Below, piece after piece: positions 1 through 7,985 of a stretch of DNA of 64,000 nucleotides. A model generated the notes under the pieces. That model saw only the letters and a list, made by a program, of their open reading frames with translations. It was not told the origin of the DNA and searched no databases. How positions within the stretch are numbered: the stretch's first letter is position 1; every line of letters begins with the position of its first letter. The DNA is from Longimicrobium sp. (GTDB lineage: Bacteria > Gemmatimonadota > Gemmatimonadetes > Longimicrobiales > Longimicrobiaceae), in assembly GCA_036389795.1 (NCBI GenBank), contig DASVWD010000285.1:88970-152969 (forward strand), read 5' to 3'. A program made the position numbers and the translations under genes.

Positions 1-480
1 GTCGGGCATCTCGTCCACCGCCGCCCGCACCGCGTCGGCCGCGGCCCCGCCGATGGTCCACTGCACCGCCGGGTACGCCAGCACGATCCCCTCGCGCTCG
101 CCCAGCGTGAAGCGCACCGCCCCCTCGGGCCCCACCTCCTCCAGCCGCGCGTTGCCGGTGAGGTCCTCCATCACCCGCCCGATGCGGCTCCTGAACTCCT
201 CGGCCACCGTGGGCCCCTTGAGCGACAGGCTGCGCAGGCTCTCGGCGAACCAGCGGTCCGCGTCGAAGTGGCGGAAGCAGGGGAGCAGCCGCGCGGCCGT
301 GGAGCGGTCCACCCACCCGGTGGCGGCCAGCGCGTCGAGGAGCGCGCCGCCCTCCAGGTGCGGGGCGCGCGAGGCCACCGCGCGGAGCGCGTGCTCCATG
401 CGCGTGTTCTCGTCGCCCGTCTGCGCCATGAAGGCGGGGACCGGGATGCGGAGCGCGGAGAGGTTGCCGAACCAGATCAT
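1..480 (-). CDS. Hypothetical protein, C-terminus beyond the window edge
   Basis: An open frame on the minus strand runs from ATG at 480 off the left edge, giving 160 residues without a stop. The codon directly before the ATG is TAG, so this start is forced. The protein begins MIWFGNLSALRIP and shows no signal peptide, membrane segment or motif I recognise. Codon use is the usual G/C-ending pattern of the neighbouring genes, which supports real coding. About 200 bp separate it from the divergent lipoprotein gene, so the two probably have separate promoters in that gap. Function unknown; without the missing C-terminus I cannot assign a family. Confidence 0.6.
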   Translation of the reverse strand, partial: MIWFGNLSALRIPVPAFMAQTGDENTRMEHALRAVASRAPHLEGGALLDALAATGWVDRSTAARLLPCFRHFDADRWFAESLRSLSLKGPTVAEEFRSRIGRVMEDLTGNARLEEVGPEGAVRFTLGEREGIVLAYPAVQWTIGGAAADAVRAAVDEMPD

Positions 481-608
481 CTACTTCGCGTGGGCTGCTG
501 CCGTGGCTTCGGTTGTCGTGGGAATTTCGCGTTGGACGATGGGGCAAAGCCGCCCTCGCGTCAAGGGAAATCGCGAAATCCGGGCCCGGGCGCCCGCGGC
601 CCCGGCGC

Positions 609-637
609 TTGACACGCGGGGGCCGCCCCGCAAATTC
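609..637 (+). promoter_or_regulatory. Candidate promoter for the lipoprotein gene
   Basis: A perfect TTGACA (-35) at 609-614 is followed after 17 bp by AAATTC at 632-637, a poor -10. It lies about 45 bp before the GTG start of the lipoprotein. The -35 match is good and the -10 match is weak. Confidence 0.35.
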
Positions 638-680
638 CCCCCGTCCTCATGGCCGTCCCATTCCTCCTCCGGGAGAGCCC

Positions 681-1265
681 GTGCGCCACCTCGCCACCGC
701 CGCCCTGCTGCTGGCCCTCGCCGCCTGCAAGGTGGAGCGCACGCCCCCCGGGTTTTACAAGGAGCGCGACCCCGGCCGGGTGGAGCAGCAGGACGCCGCC
801 GGCGAGATCCGCGTGCGGGTGCGCAGCTTCGCCGACGGGCTCGGGCGCGGCGACCGCGCCGACGCCGTGGACGCCCTCTACCCGCTGGACCTGGCGCAGG
901 TGGTCGGCGTCGACGGCAACGCCCGCCTCACCCGCCTGGGGCCCGTGGGGCTGCGCCAGGCGCTCGACAGCCTGAGCCTCCCCGCGCCCGCCGTGGCCAG
1001 GACCCCCGACCTGGCGGTGCAGGTGGGGCTCAGGGAGGGGATGGGGTGGTTCTCCACCCACCTGGAGCTGCTCCCCACGGGCGCGCCGGCGCGCGAGCCG
1101 CTGTGGCTCAGGGCCTCGGGCGTCTTCACCCGCGACCGCGGGGCGTGGCGCCTGGCCCAGCTCCACCTCTCGCGCGCCTGGCAGCCCCCCGACACCACGT
1201 CCGCCGACACCACCCGGGCCGACTCCGCGGCGGCGGACACGGCGGGGAAAGACGAAACGGAATGA
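681..1265 (+). CDS. Secreted lipoprotein, possible NTF2/SnoaL-like fold
   Basis: A 194-aa protein starting at GTG 681. The start is chosen because it gives a lipoprotein signal (MRHLATAALLLALAAC, lipobox LAAC with Cys at residue 16). Longer upstream starts would bury this signal. The mature part has a helix with basic and acidic residues followed by strands (WLRASGVFTRDRGAWRLAQL), which resembles the end of a SnoaL/NTF2-like domain. That is only a resemblance; no catalytic residues are evident. The C-terminal 25 residues are a low-complexity Asp/Thr/Ala tail. It is convergent with the GT51-like gene, with a long word-palindrome between them. Likely anchored to a periplasm-facing membrane; role unknown. 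Confidence 0.7.
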   Translation: MRHLATAALLLALAACKVERTPPGFYKERDPGRVEQQDAAGEIRVRVRSFADGLGRGDRADAVDALYPLDLAQVVGVDGNARLTRLGPVGLRQALDSLSLPAPAVARTPDLAVQVGLREGMGWFSTHLELLPTGAPAREPLWLRASGVFTRDRGAWRLAQLHLSRAWQPPDTTSADTTRADSAAADTAGKDETE

Positions 1266-1341
1266 CTCTCACAGAGGGCACAGAGGACACGGAGGAACAG
1301 CGGATGAAGTTCTCCGTGTCCTCCGTGTCCTCTGTGAGAGC
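1266..1341. terminator. Long palindrome between convergent genes
   Basis: The left arm begins CTCTCACAGAGG and contains GGACACGGAGGA. The right arm repeats the complements twice and ends CCTCTGTGAGAG. The loop is about 14 bases. It fills the whole gap between two convergent genes and could end transcription from both sides. There is no strong T-tract, so the terminator role is inferred. Confidence 0.55.
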
Positions 1342-1353
1342 CTGCCGTTTTCC

Positions 1354-2229
1354 CTACTCTTCCCCGGCAGCGGCGGCCGCCGAGTCGGCCCTGGGGCGCA
1401 GCTCGGGCGGGAGGCGGATCGGCTCGGGCTCCTTCTCCCAGTCCAGCGGACGCGTCATGGGCGCGTAGTCGATGCCGGGCTGGAAGGCGAGCGGCTCCGC
1501 CATCGCCGCGCGGAACGCCGCCTCGTCGATCATCCTCATCATCAGCATGCGGCGCAGCACCTCGTTGCGGCGGGCGCCCACCGCCCCGGGGAGCGCCTCG
1601 GGGTCGGTGATGCGCGGCGGCAGGAGGATCCCCGCCAGCGTGGCCGCCTCGCCCAGCGTGAGCTGCCGCGGGTCCTTGCCGAAGTAGTCCTCCGCCGCGT
1701 GCCGCACCCCGTAGATCCGCCAGTCGCCCGTGGTCTGGCCCAGGTAGATGCGGTTCAGGAAGAACTCCAGCGCCGCGCGGCGGGAGAGCTGCGCCTCCAC
1801 CAGCGGCACCATCGCCGCCCGCCACGCCTGGTCGCCCACGCCGCTCCCCAGCCGGTGCACCTGCGCCACCAGGTCGCGGGTGAGCAGCGGCCGCACCTCC
1901 TTGCCGTACGAGGGCGTGCGCTGGAACCCCGACGTGTCCACCACCGCCAGGAACGCCTGCACCACGTGCGGCGGCAGCTGGTTCAGGCGCACCCAGTCGG
2001 GCCGGCGCAGCGAGCGCCGGTACTGCCCCAGGAAGCCGTCCTGCAGCCGTTGCTGCGCGAAGAAGGCGAACACGCCCATCCCCACCACCAGCAGCCCGCC
2101 GATGGCCAGCAGCACGATGAGCGAGCCGCGGTGCTTCCCGCCGAAGCCGCCCGGCTCGGGCTCGCGGGTCCACTTGCCGGCCCGCGGTGCCCCGCCCAGC
2201 TTCTTCGCCTTCGCCTTTCCGAGCCTCAT
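1354..2229 (-). CDS. GT51-like membrane protein lacking the catalytic glutamate
   Basis: A 291-aa protein with a basic N-terminus, one membrane segment (about 35-60) and a domain matching the glycosyltransferase-51 (peptidoglycan transglycosylase) family. The second half fits well: LEFFLNRIYLG, YGVRHAAEDYFGK, LTLGEAATLAGILLPP and the RRNEVLRRM stretch. The first half is divergent. The family's catalytic Glu-Asp pair reads Val-Asp here (V97-D98 in AFLAVVDTSGF), and the usual GGSTITQQL motif cannot be found. There is no transpeptidase domain. Known GT51 enzymes polymerise lipid II, but loss of the Glu argues that this one is a pseudo-enzyme or regulator. The coding pattern is intact, so I do not call it a pseudogene. 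It has no obvious operon partners. Confidence 0.75.
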   Translation of the reverse strand: MRLGKAKAKKLGGAPRAGKWTREPEPGGFGGKHRGSLIVLLAIGGLLVVGMGVFAFFAQQRLQDGFLGQYRRSLRRPDWVRLNQLPPHVVQAFLAVVDTSGFQRTPSYGKEVRPLLTRDLVAQVHRLGSGVGDQAWRAAMVPLVEAQLSRRAALEFFLNRIYLGQTTGDWRIYGVRHAAEDYFGKDPRQLTLGEAATLAGILLPPRITDPEALPGAVGARRNEVLRRMLMMRMIDEAAFRAAMAEPLAFQPGIDYAPMTRPLDWEKEPEPIRLPPELRPRADSAAAAAGEE

Positions 2230-2307
2230 GCCAGCTTCGCCGGGTCAGTCGGTGGATGCCGCGCGGACGCGCCTGCCGAAACCGCGAACTGCCTGGACTG
2301 CCGCGTT

Positions 2308-2447
2308 GGGCGTGTCCCCCGTGCCGGGGGCCGGGCTGCGCGCGCGGTAGGGCACGATACGACTGTGCCCAACCGCGCCGGGCCCCGGTCGCGCCCAACC
2401 CCACGGCGCGCCCGTGTCCCGGCCCTCCGGGCGCGCATCCCTCACGC
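2308..2447 (-). repeat. Dispersed two-hairpin repeat, copy 1
   Basis: This is one of five copies in the window (others near 7986, 24798, 37653 and 53869). Here the element is in reverse orientation, running from GGGCGTGTCC to GCGCATCCCTCACG. It keeps the GGGCACGATACGACTGTGCCC hairpin core in a variant form and is the most divergent copy. It lies between divergent genes. Confidence 0.7.
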
Positions 2448-2598
2448 AACTGCAGGCAACAGGGAAAGGAACAGCAGCCCCGGTCCCCGTCGCTTGCGCC
2501 CGACAGCCGGGCGCGGAGGGGCAAAAACTATTCCCCGTGCGGTGTTTGCGCGAGCCCGCCCGGTTGCGTCCGACCTCCCGCGCCGTTAGCCTTCAGCG

Positions 2599-2669
2599 CG
2601 CGCGAAAGCGAACGTACTCCCGTACTTTCGCACTTTCGCACTCACGCACTTTCGCACTTTCGCACTGCG
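2599..2669. repeat. Heptamer-word repeat abutting the ispH start
   Basis: A run of ACTTTCGC/ACTTTCGCACT words (complement of GTGCGAAAGT) fills the ~70 bp before the ispH start codon. The same words occur near 3940-3973, 4105-4139, 7826-7866, 11436-11530, 25010-25055, 39895-39990 and 54020-54050. Confidence 0.75.
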
Positions 2670-3932
2670 TTGGTCGAACAGAACTACTTCCGCCGCGGCT
2701 TCGGGCTCCGCAAGGAGATCGAGCCGCTGATCCGGTCCGAGTACCACAGCGCGCTCGTGGACCGCGTCCGCGCGCGCGGCTACCAGGACCACTTCGGCGA
2801 GGGCGAGCGGCGCCTCACCGTGCGCCTGGCCGAGGAGTTCGGCTTCTGCTACGGCGTGGACCGCGCCGTCGACTACGCGTACGAGACGCGGCTCAAGTTC
2901 CCCGACCGGCGCGTCTTCCTGCTGGGCGAGATCATCCACAACCCGCACGTCAACCGCCGCCTCACCGAGATGGGGGTGGTCTTCCTCTACCCCGACGAGG
3001 AGGGCCGCTTCGACTTCGCCTCGCTGGGCCCCGAAGACGTGGTGATCCTCCCCGCCTTCGGCGCCACCGTGGCCGACTTCGACCGGCTGAAGGAGGTGGG
3101 CTGCGTGCTGGTGGACACCACCTGCGGCAGCGTGCTGAACGTGTGGAAGCGCGTGGACCAGTACGCCCGCGACGGCTACACCGCGCTCATCCACGGCAAG
3201 CACCACCACGAGGAGACGCGCGCCACCGCCAGCCAGGTGTACCGCTGGCCCGAGGGGCGCTTCATCGTGGTGCGCGACATGGCCGAGGCGCGCCTGGTGA
3301 TGGACTACCTCGAGCGGAAGCCCGGCGCCCTCACCCGCGAGCGGTTCCTGGAGCACTTCCGCGGCAAGACCTCGCCCGGCTTCGACCCCGACCTGCACTT
3401 GGAGAAGATCGGCGTCGCCAACCAGACCACCATGCTCTCGGGCGACTCGCTGGCCATCGCGGCCGAAGTGGGCAGGGCCGTCGAGCGCCGCTGGGGGGGC
3501 GAGCCGGGCTTCGACCCGGCGGCGCGCTTCCGCTCGTTCGACACCATCTGCTCGGCCACGCAGGAGCGGCAGGACGCGGTGGTGAAGCTGGTGACCGACC
3601 CGGCCACGCGCCCCGACGTGATGCTGGTGATCGGCGGCTACAACTCGTCGAACACCAACCACCTGGCGGTGATCTGCGCGCGCCACGCCGTGACCTACCA
3701 CATCGCCGACGCCGCCTGCATCGACCCGGCGCGGGGCACCATCCGCTTCAAGCCGAGCGGCGCCCCCGCCGGCGCCCCCGAGCTGGAGGCCGAGGACTGG
3801 CTCCCGGGCGGCCCCGTGGTGGTGGGCCTCACCGCCGGCGCCTCCACCCCCAACAACAAGATCGGCGAGGCGATCGAGCTGCTGCTCGCCACCCGCGGCA
3901 TCGAGCTGGAGCCCGAGGCCGTGGCGGCGTGA
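2670..3932 (+). CDS. ispH: 4-hydroxy-3-methylbut-2-enyl diphosphate reductase (IspH/LytB), long form
   Basis: IspH makes IPP and DMAPP from HMBPP in the last step of the cytosolic MEP isoprenoid pathway, using a [4Fe-4S] cluster. The three cluster cysteines are visible at residues 60 (GFCYG), 152 (TTCGSV) and 294 (TICSATQERQ). The HGKHHHEET and GGYNSSNTNHL motifs are also present. At 420 aa it is the long plant/cyanobacterial-type form; proteobacterial IspH is about 310 aa. The N-terminus YFRRGFGLRKEI is typical of that long type. There is no ATG near this N-terminus. TTG at 2670 is the best start, but it is preceded directly by short-word repeats and has no clear ribosome binding site, so the start is uncertain. 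It is convergent with the HD-GYP gene. Confidence 0.93.
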   Translation: MVEQNYFRRGFGLRKEIEPLIRSEYHSALVDRVRARGYQDHFGEGERRLTVRLAEEFGFCYGVDRAVDYAYETRLKFPDRRVFLLGEIIHNPHVNRRLTEMGVVFLYPDEEGRFDFASLGPEDVVILPAFGATVADFDRLKEVGCVLVDTTCGSVLNVWKRVDQYARDGYTALIHGKHHHEETRATASQVYRWPEGRFIVVRDMAEARLVMDYLERKPGALTRERFLEHFRGKTSPGFDPDLHLEKIGVANQTTMLSGDSLAIAAEVGRAVERRWGGEPGFDPAARFRSFDTICSATQERQDAVVKLVTDPATRPDVMLVIGGYNSSNTNHLAVICARHAVTYHIADAACIDPARGTIRFKPSGAPAGAPELEAEDWLPGGPVVVGLTAGASTPNNKIGEAIELLLATRGIELEPEAVAA

Positions 3933-3938
3933 ACCCCG

Positions 3939-4139
3939 AGTGCGAAAGTGCGTGAGTGCGAAAGTGCGAAGTAGACGGCGCACCACGCGGAGATCGGAGT
4001 CCAGAACGCAGCGAGGCGGGGCGGCCATTCAGGCGCCCCGCCTCGATCATCCTGTCAGCCTTCGGCACGACTAACGGCAACCGATCACCCGTGCCGTGCT
4101 GTTCCACTTTCGCACTCTCGCACTTCGCACTTCTGTACT
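3939..4139. repeat. Facing heptamer-word arrays between convergent genes
   Basis: GTGCGAAAGTGCG words at 3939-3973 face their complements (CACTTTCGCACT...CGCACTTCGCAC) at 4105-4139. The pair could fold into a large stem with a loop of about 130 bases. It fills the gap between ispH and the HD-GYP gene, which converge. Confidence 0.6.
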
Positions 4140-4162
4140 GTCTACTCTGTTCCCTTCCTGAC

Positions 4163-5800
4163 CTAGAAAGAGCGCTCCGCGGTCGCGCGCGCGCCGGCCT
4201 CCTCGGCGGTGCCCACCAGCTCGGGGAAGATCGCGCGGAAGACGGCGAAGAGCTCCGGGTCGAACGAGCCCTCGTCGTTCTCCATGATCTCCAGCGCCTC
4301 CTCGGGCGAGAGCTGGCGGCGGTAGCTGCGCGCCGTGGTCAGGGCGTCGAACACGTCGGCGATGCGCAGGATGCGCGCGGGGAGCGGGATCGCGTCGCCC
4401 GCCAGCCGGTCGGGGTAGCCCTTCCCGTCCCAGCGCTCGTGGTGCGAGCGCACCATCGGGCGGATGTCCCAGGGGAACTCCACCGGCGCCAGCATCTCGT
4501 CGCCGATCACCGTGTGGCGCGCCATGATGGCGAACTCCTCCTCGGTGAGCTTCCCCGGCTTGTTCAGGATCTCCTCGGGGACCTCGGTCTTCCCCAGGTC
4601 GTGCAGGAAGGCGCCCATCCGGAACCACACCAGCTCGCGCTCGGTGAGCCCCACCTCGACGGCGATCCGGCAGGCGTACTCGGCCACCCGCTCGCAGTGG
4701 CCGCTGGTGTAGCGGTCCTTGGCCTCGATCGACTCGCCCCAGAAGCGCACCAGCGAGAGGAAGTCGGCCTCGAGCTGGTCGATGCGCTCGGCGATGTCGG
4801 CCTGGGCCGTCCTGGCCTGCAGCCCGATGAAGAGCGCGTGCGAGCGGTTGAGCGCCTCCAGCGCCTCGCGGTTGCGGTTGAGCGCGCGCAGCACCAGGGC
4901 CAGCTCGCGCTGCGCTTCAGCCTCGTAACGCGGGTACAGCGCCTCGGAGGCCAGATAGATCGACTGCCGCAGCGAGTTCTCGGCCAGGTGCAGCCGGCCC
5001 GCGGTGCGGTAGATGATCCCGTAGGCCTTCATCGCCTCGGCCTGGCCCTCCAGGTTGCCGACGCGGCTGTAGGTCTCGAACGCCTCGTCGCAGCTCGCCC
5101 GGGCGTGGTCCGGCTGGCCGAGCGCCAGGAAGAGCTCGGTCCGGTTCATGTGCACGTCCCCGGCGATCATCACGTCGTCGATCCGCTCGCAGATCTCCAG
5201 CGCGCGCCGGAAGTAGTCGTCCGCCTCCTCGAGCTTGCCCTGCGACACGTTCAGCACGCCCAGGTTGGTGAGCGTGGCCGCGCACCAGCGGTCGGCGCCG
5301 GCGCGGGTGAGGCTCTCCAGGCCGGCCTGGTAGCGTGCCTCGGCTTCCACCAGGTCGCCCCGCACGCTGGCGAGGATCCCCAGGTTCTGCTCGACCTCGC
5401 CGGTGATGTTGTCGTCGCCCTGCTCGCGGGCGATGGCGCGGGCGCTCAGGAGCGCCTCCTCGGCACCTTCCAGGTCGCCGCGGCTGTAGCGGAGAATGCC
5501 CAGGCCGTTCAGCGCCCGGGCGGCGTGGAGCGGCTGGTGGTGCAGCTCGGCCAGCACCAGCGCCAGTTCGAACAGCTCCACCGCTTCCGCGGTCCGCCCG
5601 GCCTGGCGCTGGCTGTGGCCCAGCTTGGTGACCACCTCCAGGAGGGACTTCGGCGAGCGGAGCTCGACGGCGCGCCGGTAGGCCTCGTCGTACACCTGGA
5701 GCGCCAGATCCCATTCGCCGGCGCGCTCCAGGGCGGCCGCGCGCTCGATCAGCGCCACGCAAGCGGGATGAACCTTGTCCGGGGAACGCGTCTCAGACAC
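4163..5800 (-). CDS. TPR-repeat protein with C-terminal HD-GYP domain
   Basis: A 545-aa protein. Residues about 15-350 are a run of tetratricopeptide repeats (for example LTNLGVLNVSQGKLEEADDY), a protein-binding scaffold. Residues about 360-530 are an HD-GYP domain with the metal-binding pair H400-D401 (FLHDLGK), HHERWDGKGYP with G461-Y462-P463, and DVFDALTTARSYR. HD-GYP proteins commonly hydrolyse cyclic di-GMP, and the motif residues needed for this are present, so activity is plausible. There is no signal peptide or membrane segment, so it is probably cytoplasmic, with TPRs sensing a partner. A rho-independent terminator of the upstream small gene lies just before its start. No cyclic di-GMP synthase is visible nearby. 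Confidence 0.88.
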   Translation of the reverse strand: MSETRSPDKVHPACVALIERAAALERAGEWDLALQVYDEAYRRAVELRSPKSLLEVVTKLGHSQRQAGRTAEAVELFELALVLAELHHQPLHAARALNGLGILRYSRGDLEGAEEALLSARAIAREQGDDNITGEVEQNLGILASVRGDLVEAEARYQAGLESLTRAGADRWCAATLTNLGVLNVSQGKLEEADDYFRRALEICERIDDVMIAGDVHMNRTELFLALGQPDHARASCDEAFETYSRVGNLEGQAEAMKAYGIIYRTAGRLHLAENSLRQSIYLASEALYPRYEAEAQRELALVLRALNRNREALEALNRSHALFIGLQARTAQADIAERIDQLEADFLSLVRFWGESIEAKDRYTSGHCERVAEYACRIAVEVGLTERELVWFRMGAFLHDLGKTEVPEEILNKPGKLTEEEFAIMARHTVIGDEMLAPVEFPWDIRPMVRSHHERWDGKGYPDRLAGDAIPLPARILRIADVFDALTTARSYRRQLSPEEALEIMENDEGSFDPELFAVFRAIFPELVGTAEEAGARATAERSF

Positions 5801-5810
5801 TGGCGATCAC

Positions 5811-5843
5811 AAAAAAAGCGGGGCGCCGGTCGCGGCGCCCCGC
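5811..5843 (-). terminator. Rho-independent terminator after the small lipoprotein
   Basis: Read on the minus strand, CGGGGCGCC pairs with GGCGCCCCG around a 6-base loop and is followed by C and seven T. It lies between the stop of the 58-aa lipoprotein and the start of the HD-GYP gene, so the two are probably separate transcripts. Confidence 0.85.
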
Positions 5844-5862
5844 AGGGAAGCGAACCGCTGGG

Positions 5863-6039
5863 TCAGCCGCCGGCCGCGACGTAGATGGCGGGCTTCGCGG
5901 ACGGCGGCGCCACCTGGGTGTCGGTGGCATCGTCGGACTGATACCCGTCCGGGCCCGCCGGGTTCTGCGAGCAGCCGCCGATCGCGATGAGGATGCCGGC
6001 CGCGGCCACGAGCGACGCGCGCAGGGTGTACTTCGACAT
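5863..6039 (-). CDS. Small lipoprotein, 58 aa
   Basis: A short gene with every expected signal: a strong AGGAGG ribosome binding site 7 bases before the ATG, a signal sequence MSKYTLRASLVAAAGILIAI, and a lipobox IGGC with Cys at residue 23. The mature peptide is only 36 residues (SQNPAGPDGYQSDDATDTQ...) and acidic, with a hydrophobic end. A promoter with a palindromic operator lies about 105 bp upstream and a textbook terminator follows. The gene is therefore an independent, probably regulated, transcription unit. I know no family for it. A 5' leader of roughly 100 bases contains three GGAACGTTT-like repeats. Confidence 0.8.
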   Translation of the reverse strand: MSKYTLRASLVAAAGILIAIGGCSQNPAGPDGYQSDDATDTQVAPPSAKPAIYVAAGG

Positions 6040-6120
6040 GGGTCTGCCTCCTGGGGGGTTGGGGAACGTTTAGGAACGTTTGGGGAACGGTTCCTCGGGG
6101 TGGGGTACGGAACACGACAA

Positions 6121-6171
6121 GTTGTTCACTGTGTGCGCCACAGTGTACAACACTGCACTGGAATCTGTCAA
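6121..6171 (-). promoter_or_regulatory. Promoter with palindromic operator over the -10
   Basis: On the minus strand TTGACA (6166-6171) is followed after 18 bp by TACACT (6142-6147). A near-perfect palindrome at 6121-6151 (GTTGTACACTGTG and its complement with one mismatch, short centre) covers the -10 region. This is the arrangement of a repressor operator. It drives the 58-aa lipoprotein; the regulator is not identified. Confidence 0.75.
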
Positions 6172-6320
6172 CACTTTCGGCCCGTCCCGAAAGTGACCTG
6201 CCGTTAGGACGGCAGGCGAGCGCTACCGTGGGGCCATGTTGTATGGCTCCGCCCACGTCGGCGGCCGCTTCGTGCGTTCCCGTGGGATTCCGCCCCGCGG
6301 CGCGTCGGGACGGCCCCCGC

Positions 6321-6683
6321 TCAGTGGTGCGCCGGCGGGCGGGCGAGCACCCGGAAGAGGTGGTTGAGCGTGGCCAGGCTGCACCCCAGGCCGGCGACGG
6401 TCAGGAAGAAGCCGGTGAGGAAGTAGGCCACGGCCGCGCCGCCCCGCCCGATCTCGCTCCAGCTCCCCGCGGCCACGAAGGCGGTGACGGCGAGCGCCAG
6501 GAGGAGCGCGCCGAGCCCCAGCCCCGTGGCGAGCGCCAGCAGGCGCGCCGCGCTCTCGGGGATGGCGGGCATCCCGATGGCCGAGGGCGAGGTGCGGCGC
6601 GGACGCTCCTCCGCCCAGCGGCGGTAGCGCTCACGCACGGAGTCGTAGGTGCCCTCGCCCGCGTCGCCGTGCCGGTTGCTCAT
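6321..6683 (-). CDS. Small membrane protein downstream of cytochrome c
   Basis: A 120-aa protein with a hydrophilic N-terminus of about 50 residues (SVRERYRRWAEERPRR) and two hydrophobic segments, about 50-80 and 87-115. Its ATG overlaps the stop codon of the cytochrome c gene (ATGA), so the two are translationally coupled. It ends with His residues (PPAHH). I recognise no family. The coupling suggests a membrane partner of the cytochrome or of a respiratory complex encoded elsewhere. Confidence 0.75.
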   Translation of the reverse strand: MSNRHGDAGEGTYDSVRERYRRWAEERPRRTSPSAIGMPAIPESAARLLALATGLGLGALLLALAVTAFVAAGSWSEIGRGGAAVAYFLTGFFLTVAGLGCSLATLNHLFRVLARPPAHH

Positions 6684-7207
6684 TGCTCTCCCTGGTGGCT
6701 CAAGGCGAAGACGTAGGCGGCCAGCGCGCGGACCTGCGGCTCGGTGAGGTCGGCGCGGCCGCCTTTGGGCGGCATCATCCCCGGGTGCTCCCTGGGCTGC
6801 GGGACGCCGTTGTTGATGACGGTGACGATCTCGGGGTAGGCGCCCGAGATGTTCAGCCACTGGCCGTCGTTGAGCGGCGGCGCCGACGGGGTCCCCGCGC
6901 CCCCCGCCCCGTGGCAGGCGGCGCAGGGGTTGGAGAAGAGCTCCTGCCCCTCGTCGACCATGGCCTGGGTGACCCCCGCCGGGAGGTTCTTCGCCACCAG
7001 CTTCTGCGGGGCGGCGCTCGCCATGGCGCCGGGGCGCAGCGGCGGCGGGTCGGGATTGGTGGCCTGGGGCACCTCGGGCGGATAGTCGCGGTGCGAGACG
7101 CGGTCGTAGCCGTAGTCGCCGCCCGGGGTGCACGCCGCGAGGGCGGCGCCCAGGGCGAGCGCGCAGAAGGCCGCCGGCCGCGTGCGGCCGGTCGTCGGTC
7201 GAGGCAT
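6680..7207 (-). CDS. Lipid-anchored c-type cytochrome
   Basis: A 175-aa protein starting at 7207, chosen because an AGGAGA ribosome binding site lies just upstream and the start gives a clean lipoprotein signal (LALGAALAAC). The single heme-attachment motif CAACH has C95, C98 and H99, followed by GAGGAGTPSAPPL. The likely axial Met is in PGMMPPKGG (M144 or M145). The C-terminal LTEPQVRALAAYVFAL helix is typical of mono-heme cytochrome c. It should carry electrons on the periplasmic face of the membrane. It overlaps a membrane-protein gene by four bases. The layout (Cys-anchored N-terminus, then cytochrome) resembles the lipoprotein cytochrome of alternative complex III loci, but no other subunit is here. 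Confidence 0.85.
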   Translation of the reverse strand: MPRPTTGRTRPAAFCALALGAALAACTPGGDYGYDRVSHRDYPPEVPQATNPDPPPLRPGAMASAAPQKLVAKNLPAGVTQAMVDEGQELFSNPCAACHGAGGAGTPSAPPLNDGQWLNISGAYPEIVTVINNGVPQPREHPGMMPPKGGRADLTEPQVRALAAYVFALSHQGEQ

Positions 7208-7312
7208 GGGGCTGGTCTCCTGGTTCGCCGCGCGGCCCCGGCCGCGCGCGGGCGACAAAAGAACGTCCCCGGCGTGCGCGCGCAAGGGTTTTCCGCGCGG
7301 CGCGGACACGCC

Positions 7313-7780
7313 TCACCCCGCGGCCGCCGCCGCGCGCTCCCCGGCGGCGCGGCGGGCGGCGGACTTCAGGCGCTCGACCATGGCGTTCAGCCCGTGCTCG
7401 CGCGCCTGCAGGCCGATCTTCCCCATCACCTGGCGCACGAAGTCGGGGGGGATGGCCAGGGTGGCCTCGGGGGGCTGCCCGTTGAGCGCCTCGAAGAGCA
7501 TGGCCAGGAGCGCCCGGATGGCGGCGCTCTCGCGCGGGACGTCGGCGTGGAAGTACATCTTCCCGTCCACCACCTCGGGGAAGAGCGCCACCGGCGTCAT
7601 GCACTCGTGCACGCGGTAGCGCTCCTGGTCCACCCCCTGGAAGCGCTCGGGGAGCGGGGGGAGCCGGTTGGCGTACTGCACCAGCGCCTGCCGCGTGAGG
7701 TCGGGCGACAGCGTCTCGAAGCGCCGCAGGATCTTCGCGATCGACGGCGGGACTCCGGTCGTCTGGGTCGGCTCGGTCAT
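7313..7780 (-). CDS. sufE: SufE family sulfur acceptor
   Basis: SufE takes sulfane sulfur from the cysteine desulfurase SufS and passes it to the SufBCD scaffold for Fe-S cluster assembly in the cytoplasm. This 155-aa protein has the expected length and the family pattern: IAKILRRFETLSPDLTRQ, an active Cys at residue 60 in the VHECMTPV loop, YFHADVPRESAAIRALLAML, and a GLNAMVERLK end. The C-terminus is a short Ala tail. It stands alone; no suf genes are adjacent. About 470 bp of repeats separate it from the next gene on the same strand. Confidence 0.88.
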   Translation of the reverse strand: MTEPTQTTGVPPSIAKILRRFETLSPDLTRQALVQYANRLPPLPERFQGVDQERYRVHECMTPVALFPEVVDGKMYFHADVPRESAAIRALLAMLFEALNGQPPEATLAIPPDFVRQVMGKIGLQAREHGLNAMVERLKSAARRAAGERAAAAAG

Positions 7781-7825
7781 GATCCGGGTCTCTGCGCAAG
7801 AAGCGTGTCGGACGTGGGGCAGGGG

Positions 7826-7866
7826 TGGAGAAGTGCGAAAGTGCGAGAGTGCGTAAGTGCGAAAAC
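7826..7866. repeat. GTGCGAAAGTGCGA word array upstream of sufE
   Basis: Tandem words (GTGCGAAAGTGCGAGAGTGCG) lie about 50 bp upstream of the sufE start. They have the same vocabulary as the arrays around ispH. No other feature is seen between here and 7985. Confidence 0.65.
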
Positions 7867-7985
7867 CGGAGAGGGAGAAACGGCGGAAACAGTGGAAAAT
7901 CGGCGATTCCGCGCGCTTCCGGCTCGCCTTCCCGGCGGTGGAAGCAGGGAGAATCGCGGGAATTCGGCTGTTGGAGCGGCGCCAC

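Noticed and set aside
53..1468. Long plus-strand open frame across the left edge
   Set aside because: It runs antisense to the edge gene and out of frame with the lipoprotein. Its Arg/Pro-rich composition is typical of wrong frames in GC-rich DNA.
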